Origin: Pelagibacterium luteolum
GTDB taxonomy: Bacteria; Pseudomonadota; Alphaproteobacteria; Rhizobiales; Devosiaceae
Assembly (NCBI RefSeq): GCF_900100665.1
Contig: NZ_FNCS01000001.1
Coordinates: forward strand, 417,119-481,118
Reading direction: 5' to 3'
DNA length: 64,000 nucleotides
This document shows, one piece after another, positions 17,523 to 26,477 of the stretch. The position numbers were made by a program, and so were the translations under genes. Position 1 is the stretch's first letter; every line of letters starts with the position of its first letter. The notes beneath the pieces are model-generated. The model saw nothing but the letters and a program-made list of their open reading frames with translations. It ran no database searches and was not told where the DNA came from.

Positions 17523-19302
17523 GGCTCGCCGCGCCCTCCCCGACCGACGGCACGTCTTCAATAACGCTTTGCGTCTCGCCGCGCCAGACAGCAAGAATGC
17601 GCTCGCGCTCGGCAACGATCGGGTCAGGCTTTAGCTCCTGACCGGATAAATAGATCGGCCCGCCCATCGGACGCGCCGTGGCCCAGATGATCGCCGGCGC
17701 GGCCAGCATCGGCACGGCCACCGGCACCAGCCAGATCATCATGGCAGGTGCCCAATAGCCAGCTGCAAGCAATGTCACGGCTCCGATCGCCACCATCCAC
17801 CGCGTCGCGGCCCAGGCATCGGCAAACATCAACTCGCTCGTCCCCCGGCTTGTCGCCGGCCAGCCGCCATCGATCCCAGTCATCACCTGTATGACGCTCC
17901 GGGTCTGGAACAACAACATCACGGGCGCGAGCACGCTCGACGTTGCGATCTCCCAGATCACCGAAAGTCCAGCTCGCAAGGCGCCGCCAAACGCCTTGAC
18001 GCGCCCCGTTATCACCGCCTCGATGAAGATAAGCAGCTTGGGCAGGATCAACAGCCCGAAAATCCCCACCAGCAGTGTGATAGCCTTCGACGTCTGATCG
18101 TCGGGAAACACGGGGAAGAGTTGATAGGGTTGCGGGAAATAATCGGTCGGCGGGGCAAAATAGGGCGCCACCAGCCCCAGGATCAGAAACGCCGCCCAGA
18201 TCGGCGACGACAGATACGCCAATATCCCCTGCACGAAGACCATGCGGCTCCAGATCGATAGGCCGGGCGCAGCGATAAGGCGCGCGTGCTGAAGATTGCC
18301 CTGGCACCACCGCCGGTCGCGCTTGGCAAATTCAATGAGGTTGTCCGGCCCTTCCTCGAACGATCCGCCCAGATCGGTATCGAGCCGCACCAGCCATCCC
18401 GCCCGTGCCAGAAGCGCCGCCTCGACATAATCGTGCGAAAGGACCGGCCCGCCAAACGGTGGCTGGCCCCTAAGGGCCGGCAAGCCGCACGACGCTGCGA
18501 ACGCCTTGGTCCGCACCATGGCGTTATGACCCCAGAACGGCCCCTCGCGCCCCGCGAGAAGCGCAATGCCGCGCGCGAAAACAGGCGAAAAGAACGACGC
18601 CGCAAACTGCATGCCGCGCCCGAAGCCCGAGCGCGCATTGATGATGCGGGGCAAGGTTTGCAGCAGGCCGAGCTTGGGCTCCGCCTCCATGCGACGCGCC
18701 ATCTCGACGATGGTCTCCCCGCTCATCAGACTGTCGGCATCTAAAATGAGGGCGAACTCGTAGGCGCCGCCATGCTTGGTGATGAAGTCTTCGATATTGC
18801 CGGCTTTCTTGCCCGCATTGTCGGCGCGACGGCGATAAAACATCCGGCCCTTAGCGCGCGCCTCGGTCACCAGCCGCGCAAACCACAGCTCTTCCATCGC
18901 CGCGATCTCGCCATCACGCGTATCGGACAGAATGGCAAAATCGAACAGCCCGCTCATCCCTTCGCGAACAAGCGCACGGTCCATGGCAAGCACGCGGGAA
19001 AACGTTTCGGCGGGGTCTTCATTATAGACTGGCACGAGGATCGCCGTGCGCTTGGTCGGTCGCGCGATCGAAAGGATTGGCGGTTGTGGCCGGTGAAACA
19101 GGCCGACAATGCTTTGGCTCGCGCCCCAGGCGAGCCACGATGTCGATAGCGTAATCAGCACAAGGCGAACGACGTCGAGTACCTGAACGCCGTCGCTAGC
19201 GGCAAACTGGATGAACAGCGACGCAGCCGTCCCGGCGAGCCCGATGGTCAGCAGAAGCGCGATGACCCGTGCGATCCGCGCCTTGGACACGGCCGCGTCC
19301 AT
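17515..19302 (-). CDS. opgH: Glucans biosynthesis glucosyltransferase H (catalytic part)
   Basis: Inner-membrane GT2 enzyme making the beta-1,2-glucan backbone of osmoregulated periplasmic glucans. 595 residues: two N-terminal membrane segments, the GT2 domain with VPVYNEDPAETF, YRRRADNAGKKAGNIEDF, LDADSLMSGE (Asp188, Asp190), SHDYVEAALLARAGW and the acceptor motif DRRWCQGNLQH (near residue 330), then several C-terminal membrane segments. The conserved N-terminal APLAMP signature of other OpgH proteins is absent from this frame and appears in the 47-codon ORF just upstream. TAGGACCG precedes the ATG, so AGGA can serve as ribosome site. Confidence 0.93.
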   Translation of the reverse strand: MDAAVSKARIARVIALLLTIGLAGTAASLFIQFAASDGVQVLDVVRLVLITLSTSWLAWGASQSIVGLFHRPQPPILSIARPTKRTAILVPVYNEDPAETFSRVLAMDRALVREGMSGLFDFAILSDTRDGEIAAMEELWFARLVTEARAKGRMFYRRRADNAGKKAGNIEDFITKHGGAYEFALILDADSLMSGETIVEMARRMEAEPKLGLLQTLPRIINARSGFGRGMQFAASFFSPVFARGIALLAGREGPFWGHNAMVRTKAFAASCGLPALRGQPPFGGPVLSHDYVEAALLARAGWLVRLDTDLGGSFEEGPDNLIEFAKRDRRWCQGNLQHARLIAAPGLSIWSRMVFVQGILAYLSSPIWAAFLILGLVAPYFAPPTDYFPQPYQLFPVFPDDQTSKAITLLVGIFGLLILPKLLIFIEAVITGRVKAFGGALRAGLSVIWEIATSSVLAPVMLLFQTRSVIQVMTGIDGGWPATSRGTSELMFADAWAATRWMVAIGAVTLLAAGYWAPAMMIWLVPVAVPMLAAPAIIWATARPMGGPIYLSGQELKPDPIVAERERILAVWRGETQSVIEDVPSVGEGAASHA

Positions 19303-19307
19303 CGGTC

Positions 19308-19451
19308 CTAGAGCTCCCTGCGCACGCTGGAGGTGTCACGCACGAACAGCGCAAAGAACCGCGACAGGACGATACGGAGCGTCACCTTATTCTCGATTTG
19401 CTGCTTGGGCATTGCCAGCGGCGCCTGGGGCAAGGGATCGAAACTGTCCAT
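19308..19451 (-). CDS. 47-residue ORF carrying the OpgH N-terminal signature
   Basis: This small ORF lies between opgG (5 bp after its stop) and opgH (5 bp before its ATG), all on the minus strand. Its protein begins MDSFDPLPQAPLAMPKQQ; LPxxAPLAMPxQ is, from memory, the start of short OpgH proteins such as that of Xanthomonas. It is out of frame with opgH; the two frames overlap openly between 19308 and 19335, so one indel there would fuse them into about 643 residues. Either a frameshifted opgH 5' end, a genuine split subunit with coupled translation, or a sequencing error. It ends RREL before TAG. Confidence 0.7.
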   Translation of the reverse strand: MDSFDPLPQAPLAMPKQQIENKVTLRIVLSRFFALFVRDTSSVRREL

Positions 19452-19456
19452 TTTTC

Positions 19457-21100
19457 TTACGCCTCGATCATCCATTGATACAACCAGGTCTCCGAAAGCC
19501 TGCGTCCATAGCCACGCAAATGTGCCACAAATTCGACGGTAGTGGCCCCTGCGACACGAACGTCCAGCACGAGGCGCCACACGTCGCCATCGATCTTTTT
19601 GAGCACCATCCCGACGATCTCGGCGCCGGTTACGGTGACGACCGGCTCGATATCTTCGGTGCCCACGGGCAGACGCCCCACTTCACCGCCCTTGAAATCA
19701 ACGACGAACTTACGCAGGTCGGGCGCATTTTCGACGCCCGAAACCCCACCATGCCCTGCCCGTGTTTCGAGCACATGAGCCAGATCGCTGCCTGCGTCGG
19801 GGTTGAGATCGCCCCACCGCATGAAATAGCGATACTCGCGCTCTTCGCCCGCCGTCACGGACTCTGCAGGTATCCAGAACGCGACGATGTTGTCGTTGAC
19901 CTCGAGATCGGACGGAATTTCAACGAGCCGCACATGTCCGGCGCCCCAATCCCCATCCGGCTCGATCAGCAGCGACGGCCGACGCTCGTAATGCGCCTCG
20001 GCATCCTGATAGGCCTCGAATTCGCGGTCACGCTGATAGAGCCCAAAGCCGCGCGGATTGGTCTCGGCAAAGTATGAGCTGCCCAGTCGCACGGGATTGG
20101 TCAGCGCGCGCCACAACACGTCGCCACCGTCGCGATGAATGATCAACCCGTTGGAATCATGGACCTGCGGGCGATAATCGTCGAAGCGCGAACGGTTGTT
20201 CTCGGCGTAAAGGAACATCGAGGTCATCGGCGCAACGCCCAACTGCTCGACCGTGGACCGGAAGAACAGCCGCGCCGTGACGTGAATTTCGGTTTCCTCG
20301 CCCGGGGCGATATCGAAACGGAACGCGCCGGTCACACTCTGACTGTCGAGCGCTGCATAAACGATGGCGTTGCGCTGACCCGGCGCCGGGCGTTCGAGAT
20401 AAAACTGCGAAAAGCGCGGAAACTCCTCGCTCGATCCGATCCCTGTATTGATTGCCAGCCCGCGCGCGCTCAGACCGTAGAAATTTCCCCGCCCCATGGA
20501 GCGGAAGTAGCTCGCACCGACAAAGGCGATCAGTTCGTCGAAAATATCGGGACGGTTGAGCGGATTGTTGAGCCTGAAGCCCACCACCCCCGGCAATTGG
20601 GTATCGTCGGTAAAGACATCCTCGAGGGGACCGTAATAATTGAAATCGGCGGGCGAAAACGCCATCGACCGCGCGCGACCATCAACGACTTCGAACATGT
20701 CGACAAGCTCATTATAGAGCCAGCCCGGATGGAAGGCGTGAACGCGAAACTGTGATGTTTCCTCGCTCCAGCGCGCACGATCCGCGTCGAACTGGATATG
20801 GCGATAATCGTCATAATTGAGGTTGGCGATCACCTCCGGCAGCGCGGTATCTGGCGCCTGGTACTCGGTCGCCGCCTTTTCGCGCATCCACTGGGTCAAG
20901 ATGTCGAAGGAAAATTCGGTGCCCTCATCGGCGGGGGCTTCGGTCGCCGCGAGGTCGGGTTCGACCCCTTCGGCGGGCGTTTCGGCATCCTGTGCCCAGA
21001 CCCCGCGCAGGGCCGTCGAACCGAGCAAAAGACCTATGGGCAAAGCACCGATCAATCGACGACGCGTGTGGGAAAATCGACCATTGGCAATAGGCAACAT
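19457..21100 (-). CDS. opgG: Glucan biosynthesis protein OpgG/OpgD
   Basis: Periplasmic protein needed for branching or release of osmoregulated periplasmic glucans. 547 residues from the ATG at 21100 with a twin-arginine signal (SHTRRRLIGALP, then a hydrophobic stretch and VWAQ). The mature protein has the MdoG beta-sandwich features, such as NYDDYRHIQFD, FHPGWLYNELVDMFEV, VGASYFRSMG and FGLYQRDREFEAYQD. A TTG start at 21169 is possible but would push the Tat motif inward. First gene of the opg operon. Tat export resembles E. coli OpgD more than OpgG. Confidence 0.92.
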   Translation of the reverse strand: MLPIANGRFSHTRRRLIGALPIGLLLGSTALRGVWAQDAETPAEGVEPDLAATEAPADEGTEFSFDILTQWMREKAATEYQAPDTALPEVIANLNYDDYRHIQFDADRARWSEETSQFRVHAFHPGWLYNELVDMFEVVDGRARSMAFSPADFNYYGPLEDVFTDDTQLPGVVGFRLNNPLNRPDIFDELIAFVGASYFRSMGRGNFYGLSARGLAINTGIGSSEEFPRFSQFYLERPAPGQRNAIVYAALDSQSVTGAFRFDIAPGEETEIHVTARLFFRSTVEQLGVAPMTSMFLYAENNRSRFDDYRPQVHDSNGLIIHRDGGDVLWRALTNPVRLGSSYFAETNPRGFGLYQRDREFEAYQDAEAHYERRPSLLIEPDGDWGAGHVRLVEIPSDLEVNDNIVAFWIPAESVTAGEEREYRYFMRWGDLNPDAGSDLAHVLETRAGHGGVSGVENAPDLRKFVVDFKGGEVGRLPVGTEDIEPVVTVTGAEIVGMVLKKIDGDVWRLVLDVRVAGATTVEFVAHLRGYGRRLSETWLYQWMIEA

Positions 21101-21344
21101 GAACTCGCTTACTCGGGCAAAAAGGTGTTCGGCCTTGCCGGACACGGATGGAACGTTCTTGGAATACAACGTCGGTATAGATGTCCGCTAGCGCCTAACT
21201 AAGGCGGCGGGGCCCGGTTCCTGCAATGCTCCCATTCCCTGGACGCATGGCGACCCCCCGGCCGGGCGAGGCTGAAATAAAGCTTCGCCGACTCCAGAAC
21301 TCCAGAACCCGCGCGTGGTTCCCAGAAAGCCTGTCGGGCGGCGT

Positions 21345-21758
21345 CTAGCCGAGAAGGCCGAGCACGATCCCTTGCAAGATAACGACCCCCAAAAGATACG
21401 CGCCATCGATCAGAGCCAGCGACCAACTGGCCCCCTGATAGCGATGGTTGAGGATCATCGAGGTCATTATGAAGCCCGCCCAGAGATGGATGCCGACGAT
21501 CACCGCATTGGTAACGCTCATCTCGCCAAGGATCATCGGGGTCAAAAGCGCCAGAAAATACGCCATGACCAATTGCATAGCGGCGCCCCAGATGAACGGC
21601 GTCGCCTGCCCGCCCGAGCCCGACATGATCTGCTCCATGGTCCGCCCAGTCGCCGCGAGCCATTGCTTGGACAAGATGATGTACCAGCCGGCACCAAGCG
21701 CCATCGACGCGATCATCGCCAGCACGACCGCCAACCAGTTGACGTTGAGATAGTCCAT
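21345..21758 (-). CDS. DUF1761 membrane protein
   Basis: A 137-residue protein with four hydrophobic segments, opening MDYLNVNWLAVVLAMIASMALGAGWY, the typical DUF1761 start (NWLAVLVAA..FVLGGLWY). The family is uncharacterised. It stands alone: 93 bp after the EVE-domain gene and 244 bp before opgG on the same strand; the gap to opgG shows no clear signal. No charged catalytic motif is visible. Confidence 0.8.
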   Translation of the reverse strand: MDYLNVNWLAVVLAMIASMALGAGWYIILSKQWLAATGRTMEQIMSGSGGQATPFIWGAAMQLVMAYFLALLTPMILGEMSVTNAVIVGIHLWAGFIMTSMILNHRYQGASWSLALIDGAYLLGVVILQGIVLGLLG

Positions 21759-21850
21759 TTTAGCTCTCCCCCATGCGCGCGCCGATCAAGGGCGCGGGCC
21801 CGATTTTGCGCCTTTTTGCCGCACCCGACAATGCCCGCGTGTCGTCAGCC

Positions 21851-22267
21851 CTAAGGCTTGACCCCGCCCATCTTGCAGATCACCGCCCATTCGGCATCCG
21901 AGACCGGCTGCACCGAGAGGCGCGAATTGTTGACGAGCACCATCGCCTCGAGTTCGGGCACCGTCTTGATCTCATCGAGTGTCACGGGCTTTTCGAACGG
22001 TTTGACCGCTTCGATGTCCACACACTCCCAGCGCGGATCGTCGGTCGTTGAATCATGGTGGATTTCGTTGACGACCTTGACGATCCCCACGACCGCCTTC
22101 TCCTTCACCGAGTGATAAAAGAACCCCAGATCGCCCTTCTTCATCAGCCGCATATTGTTGCGCGCCTGATAATTGCGCACCCCGCCCCACTCCTCGGGGC
22201 CGGCCTTTTTCACCTGATCGTCCCAGCCCCATGTTTCGGGTTCGGATTTGAACAGCCAGTACGCCAT
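21851..22267 (-). CDS. EVE-domain protein
   Basis: A 138-residue PUA-like EVE domain: opening YWLFKSEPETWGWDDQ, the GVRNYQARNNMRLMKKGD box and FYHSVKEKAVVGIVKV. EVE domains bind modified bases in DNA or RNA (homologue of human THYN1). The gene is 5 bp downstream of the YciI-like gene, completing a tsaD-gpsA-yciI-EVE operon common in Alphaproteobacteria. Its target here is unknown. Confidence 0.92.
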   Translation of the reverse strand: MAYWLFKSEPETWGWDDQVKKAGPEEWGGVRNYQARNNMRLMKKGDLGFFYHSVKEKAVVGIVKVVNEIHHDSTTDDPRWECVDIEAVKPFEKPVTLDEIKTVPELEAMVLVNNSRLSVQPVSDAEWAVICKMGGVKP

Positions 22268-22272
22268 GATTG

Positions 22273-22563
22273 TTAAAGCCCCTCTGGCCGCTTGATTACC
22301 CAGTTCCAGGGACGGATTTCGACCGTCTCGAACACCCCGGCCACCGCATAGGGGTCCTGGCTGACGATCGCCGTCGCGGCGTGCCGATCTTTGGCTTCGA
22401 CCACCATCATCGAGCCCACAGCCTTGCCGTCATCGTCGAGAAACGGGCCCGCCAGCACCATGGCGTCGGCATTATCTTCCCAATATTGCAAATGCGCCGG
22501 ACGTGTTTCCAGCCGCTTGTCGAGATTTCCCGCCTTGTCGAAGGCCACCACAGCAAACATCAT
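22273..22563 (-). CDS. YciI-like protein
   Basis: A 96-residue ferredoxin-like protein: MMFAVVAFDKAGNLDKRLETRPAHLQYWED, then VLAGPFLDDDGKAVGSMMVVEA and a C-terminal PYAVAGVFETVEIRPWNWV. This PYxxAGLFxxVxIrpW tail is standard for YciI. The start at 22563 is 8 bp after the gpsA stop. It is distinct from the other YciI-family protein at 2817, with low similarity. Function unknown; position in the tsaD-gpsA operon is conserved. Confidence 0.88.
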   Translation of the reverse strand: MMFAVVAFDKAGNLDKRLETRPAHLQYWEDNADAMVLAGPFLDDDGKAVGSMMVVEAKDRHAATAIVSQDPYAVAGVFETVEIRPWNWVIKRPEGL

Positions 22564-22571
22564 GTCCAGAT

Positions 22572-23561
22572 CTATCCTTCCCGTTTCAATGGTCGTCGCA
22601 TGAGCATGGGCACGATCGCCTCGATCCGTGCCTCGCCCGACAATAAAAGATCGACAGCCCCGATCAGCGGCGCGTCGATGGCATGCCGGTCGGCCACCGC
22701 TTTGGCGACAGGCGCGGTAAACACGCCCTCGGCCAACCCCATGCCGCCAGATCGGATCGCATCGACGCTCTGGCCGCGCCCGAGCGCGATCCCGAAGCGA
22801 TAATTGCGCGATTGTTCTGAGGTGCACGACAGCGCCAGATCACCGATCCCGGCCAAACCGGACAGCGTCGCGTCTATCCCCCCAAGCGCCACGATCACCC
22901 GTCCAAGTTCCGCGTACGCTCGTGCCAAAAACGCTGAGCGCGCCGAAAGTCCCAGCCCCGCGCCCTCGATGGCGCCCGCCCCCAGCGCATAGACGTTCTT
23001 GAGCGCCCCACACATTTCGACGCCAACGATATCCTCGCTGGCATAGGGCCGGAAACTGTCCGACGCCAAAAGCCCCGCCATCTCGTCGGCCCGTTCGATG
23101 CTGTGCCCCGCCAGCGTCACCGCCGTCGGTTTCCCCGCCGCGACATCATGGGCAAAGCTCGGACCCGACAAGACGAACGGCTCGGCCTCGGGCGCCAACT
23201 CCGCAAGGATTTCGCTCTGGCGATCATTGCTGCCCGTTTCCAATCCCTTGGCGCACAGGATCACCGGCTTGCCACTAAGCGCATCGGGCCCGATCGCCTC
23301 AAGCGTCGCTCGCGTCGCCTGTGCCGGCACCACCATCAAGACCGCATCGGCCGCCGCAATAGCGTCGAACCCGGTCTGGGCCCGCAGATCGGGATCGAGC
23401 GCGATATCCCCCAGATAGGCCGAAAGCCGGTGGCTCTCATTGATCTCGCGTGCGGCCTGCGCGTCGCGGCCAGACAGCGTCACGTCATGTCCGGCAAACC
23501 GTGCCGCCTGCGCCAGCGCTGTCCCCCAGGCGCCAGCGCCGATAACGAAAACCCTGGCCAT
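22572..23561 (-). CDS. gpsA: Glycerol-3-phosphate dehydrogenase [NAD(P)+]
   Basis: Reduces dihydroxyacetone phosphate to sn-glycerol 3-phosphate for phospholipid synthesis. 329 residues with the N-terminal Rossmann motif VIGAGAWGTALAQ, the CAKGLETG segment, FVLSGPSFAHDVA, and GALKNVYALGAGAIEG containing the catalytic Lys. The ATG overlaps the tsaD stop as TGATG. Full length. Confidence 0.95.
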   Translation of the reverse strand: MARVFVIGAGAWGTALAQAARFAGHDVTLSGRDAQAAREINESHRLSAYLGDIALDPDLRAQTGFDAIAAADAVLMVVPAQATRATLEAIGPDALSGKPVILCAKGLETGSNDRQSEILAELAPEAEPFVLSGPSFAHDVAAGKPTAVTLAGHSIERADEMAGLLASDSFRPYASEDIVGVEMCGALKNVYALGAGAIEGAGLGLSARSAFLARAYAELGRVIVALGGIDATLSGLAGIGDLALSCTSEQSRNYRFGIALGRGQSVDAIRSGGMGLAEGVFTAPVAKAVADRHAIDAPLIGAVDLLLSGEARIEAIVPMLMRRPLKREG

Positions 23562-24619
23562 CAGGCAACACCCCGCAACTCGTCCAGCGGCCAGCGCGGC
23601 CGCGCCGCGACATCGAAGCCATCGGTCAACCCAAGCGCAAATCGCTCGGCACCCGCCCAGCCGATCATCGCACCATTATCGGTACAAAGCGCCGGCGGCG
23701 GAATGATCAGCGTCGCACCCGCCGTGGCAGCGACATCGGCGAGCACGCCCCCGATCGCCTTGTTTGCAGCAACGCCACCCGCGACGACAAACACCGGCGC
23801 ACGGTCTGGATATTCCTGCGCAAACCGCTCCAGCGCCTGCCGGCTCCTCACACCCACGATTTCGGTCACCGCAGCCTGAAAACTTGCGCAGAGATCGGCG
23901 ATGTCCTTCTCGCTCACCGGAACCACAGCCTCGGCCGCCAGCCTGAGCGCGGTCTTTAGTCCTGAAAACGAAAAATCGAGCCGCTTTTCCCGCAGCAATG
24001 GCCTTGGCAGCGCAAACCGGGAGGCATCGCCCGCCAAAGCCGCCTTCTCCACTTCCGGCCCGCCGGGATAGCCCAACCCCAAAAGCTTTGCAGCCTTATC
24101 GAAGGCTTCGCCGAGCGCGTCATCGATTGTGGAGCCCCACTGCTGGTAATGGCCAACGCCCCGAACCAAAACGAACTGCGAATGCCCACCCGAAACCAAA
24201 AGCATGAGATAGGGAAACTGAACCCCGTCCGTCAGCCGCGCCGTCAGCGCATGCCCTTCGAGATGGTTGACCGCCACGAGCGGCTTGCGCGACGCCGCCG
24301 CCAGCGCCTTGCCTGTCGTCAGCCCTACGAGCACGCCCCCGATCAGCCCCGGCCCCGCCGTTGCGGCGATCGCATCGAGCCCGGCCAGCTCTACGCCCGC
24401 CTCATCGAGCGCCCGCTTGATGATAGTGTCGAGATGGACCACATGCGCCCGCGCCGCCAGCTCGGGCACCACGCCGCCGAACGCCCTGTGTTCGTCGATC
24501 TGGCTCCTCACGATATTGGAAACGATCTCGCCGCGTCCGTCGGCAAACCGCCGCACGACAGCCGCTGCGGTTTCATCGCAGCTCGTCTCGATGCCCAAAA
24601 TCAACGTGTCGCGATCCAT
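23561..24619 (-). CDS. tsaD: tRNA N6-threonylcarbamoyladenosine transferase subunit TsaD
   Basis: Transfers threonylcarbamoyl to A37 of ANN-decoding tRNAs, with TsaB/TsaE partners encoded elsewhere. 352 residues of the ASKHA fold: [16 protein letters not shown] at the N-terminus, the metal-binding [12 protein letters not shown] (HxxxH), [29 protein letters not shown] and [12 protein letters not shown]. Leads the tsaD-gpsA-yciI-EVE operon and is divergent from hemC, with 79 bp between them. Confidence 0.96.
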   Translation of the reverse strand: MDRDTLILGIETSCDETAAAVVRRFADGRGEIVSNIVRSQIDEHRAFGGVVPELAARAHVVHLDTIIKRALDEAGVELAGLDAIAATAGPGLIGGVLVGLTTGKALAAASRKPLVAVNHLEGHALTARLTDGVQFPYLMLLVSGGHSQFVLVRGVGHYQQWGSTIDDALGEAFDKAAKLLGLGYPGGPEVEKAALAGDASRFALPRPLLREKRLDFSFSGLKTALRLAAEAVVPVSEKDIADLCASFQAAVTEIVGVRSRQALERFAQEYPDRAPVFVVAGGVAANKAIGGVLADVAATAGATLIIPPPALCTDNGAMIGWAGAERFALGLTDGFDVAARPRWPLDELRGVA

Positions 24620-24698
24620 TGCGGCGATCTGTTCTCTTTGCCTTCGGTGTGGTCTGATGGCACAAGCGGGATCGCCAACCGCATCCCGCGCGTTACTT

Positions 24699-25676
24699 AT
24701 GTCCTTCTCTTACACCGGCGAGGCCACATTGCAATCTCCCGAGCAGACCCCGATCCTCACCATCGGCACCCGCGGCTCCCCGCTGGCGTTGAAACAGGCC
24801 GAAGAGGTTCGTGACCGCCTGATTGCACTCAACGGGCTAGAGCCCGGCACCATCGCCATAAAAGTCATCAAGACCTCCGGCGACATCATTTTGGACCGCC
24901 CGCTCTCTGAGGTGGGCGGCAAGGGCCTGTTCACCAAGGAAATCGAAATCGCCCTCGCCAATGGCGATATCGACATTGCCGTCCATTCGGCAAAGGACGT
25001 CGCGACCACGATCCCCGAGGGCATGGCGCTCCCCGCCTATCTGCCCCGCGAGGACGTGCGTGACGCCTTCCTGTCGCTCATCGCCAAAAGCCCAGATCAT
25101 TTGCCCGAAGGCGCCATCATCGGCTCGTCCTCCCTTCGCCGGCGCGCCCAGATGAAGCGCTTCCGCCCCGATTTCCGCACCGTCGAATTTCGCGGCAACG
25201 TCCAGACGCGACTCAAAAAACTCGCCGACGGCGTCGCCCATGCCACGCTCCTCGCCATGGCCGGCCTCAACCGCCTGGGCGAAGAACACCGCGTAACCCA
25301 TATGCTCGATGTTGCCCATTTCCCGCCCGCTCCCGGCCAGGGCGCCATCGTCATCGAGACGCGCGCCGACGACGGCGCCGCCAATGCCATGACCGCGATG
25401 CTGGATGACCCAGATACCCGCATCCGCGTCGAGGCCGAGCGCGCCTTCCTCAAAGTCCTCGACGGCTCCTGCCGCACGCCGATCGCCGCGCTGACCACGC
25501 TTTCGGATGGCAAACTCTCGCTGTTCGGCCAGCTCCTCTCGCCCGATGGCGCGCAGGTCTTCGAAGCCGAAATGATCGCCGACGCCGACGCCGGTATCGA
25601 TCTGGGCACCCGCTTGGGCGAAAAACTGCTCGCCGACGCCGGCCCCGAATTCATCGCAAGCCTCAAAGCAGGCTGA
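24699..25676 (+). CDS. hemC: Hydroxymethylbilane synthase
   Basis: Polymerises four porphobilinogens in haem synthesis. The 325-residue protein shows [16 protein letters not shown], the catalytic-Asp segment [31 protein letters not shown] and [12 protein letters not shown], where Cys anchors the dipyrromethane cofactor. The ATG at 24699 gives about 20 residues before the fold; the TTG at 24729 is an alternative. Longer frames upstream run through tsaD antisense and are ignored. First gene of hemC-hemD-mic60-hemY. Confidence 0.96.
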   Translation: MSFSYTGEATLQSPEQTPILTIGTRGSPLALKQAEEVRDRLIALNGLEPGTIAIKVIKTSGDIILDRPLSEVGGKGLFTKEIEIALANGDIDIAVHSAKDVATTIPEGMALPAYLPREDVRDAFLSLIAKSPDHLPEGAIIGSSSLRRRAQMKRFRPDFRTVEFRGNVQTRLKKLADGVAHATLLAMAGLNRLGEEHRVTHMLDVAHFPPAPGQGAIVIETRADDGAANAMTAMLDDPDTRIRVEAERAFLKVLDGSCRTPIAALTTLSDGKLSLFGQLLSPDGAQVFEAEMIADADAGIDLGTRLGEKLLADAGPEFIASLKAG

Positions 25677-25679
25677 TCG

Positions 25680-26420
25680 ATGCTCAAGCGCACGATTCTC
25701 GTGACCCGCCCCCAACCCGACGCCCAACGCACGGCGGCCGGGTTGGCAGCGCTCGGTCTCGATCCCATTATCGTGCCGATGCTCGAAGCCCGTTTCCTAA
25801 AACCGGCTCTCCCCTCGGCCGACGGTTTTGCCGCGCTCGTCGTAACCTCCGCCAACGCCATCCGGGCGCTTGCCGCCCATCCCGATGGCGAACGCTTCGC
25901 CCATTTGCCCGTCTATGCGGTCGGCGACCAGACCGCCGTTGAAGCCCGTAATGCCGGCTTTGCCGCCGTCACCGCTTCGGAAGGCACCCTCCACCATCTG
26001 GCCGAAACGGTCATCGCCGCGCGCCCGACGGGCCCCATCTTTTACGCAGCGCCGCACCACCAGAGCGGCGATCTCTCGGGCCTCCTTGCCCCACACGGCA
26101 TCGATGTGGAAACGATTATTCTCTACGAGATGCAGGCAGCGACCGCCCTCCCCGTCCCCTTGGCCACACGCCTCCGCCAAGGCGATATCGATGGCGCAGT
26201 CTTCTACTCCCGTCGCACCGCCAAAACCTTTGCCGCTCTCCTCGACAACCCCGATTTCGATCCCGTGAGACGAAAGCTCTCCTGTCTCTGCCTGTCCGAA
26301 AACATCGCCGAACCCCTGATCGAGAACCATTTCGTACGCATCGGCCTGGCCGATTATCCATCCAACGCGGCCATGATGGTCCTGGCGCTGGCTTTTGCCC
26401 GCGATCAAATCAGTTCATGA
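25680..26420 (+). CDS. hemD: Uroporphyrinogen-III synthase
   Basis: Closes and inverts ring D of hydroxymethylbilane. 246 residues, poorly conserved as usual: opening ILVTRPQPDAQRTAAGLAALG, LVVTSANAIRALA, VYAVGDQTAVEARNAGF and VFYSRRTAKTFA. It begins 3 bp after the hemC stop, so translation is probably coupled. Assignment rests on the fold motifs plus position between hemC and the Mic60-like gene. Confidence 0.9.
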   Translation: MLKRTILVTRPQPDAQRTAAGLAALGLDPIIVPMLEARFLKPALPSADGFAALVVTSANAIRALAAHPDGERFAHLPVYAVGDQTAVEARNAGFAAVTASEGTLHHLAETVIAARPTGPIFYAAPHHQSGDLSGLLAPHGIDVETIILYEMQAATALPVPLATRLRQGDIDGAVFYSRRTAKTFAALLDNPDFDPVRRKLSCLCLSENIAEPLIENHFVRIGLADYPSNAAMMVLALAFARDQISS

Positions 26421-26477
26421 TAGAAGACTGAGCCGACGAAACCGAAAACGCCCACTCCCAACCAAGAGGCAGGCTTG

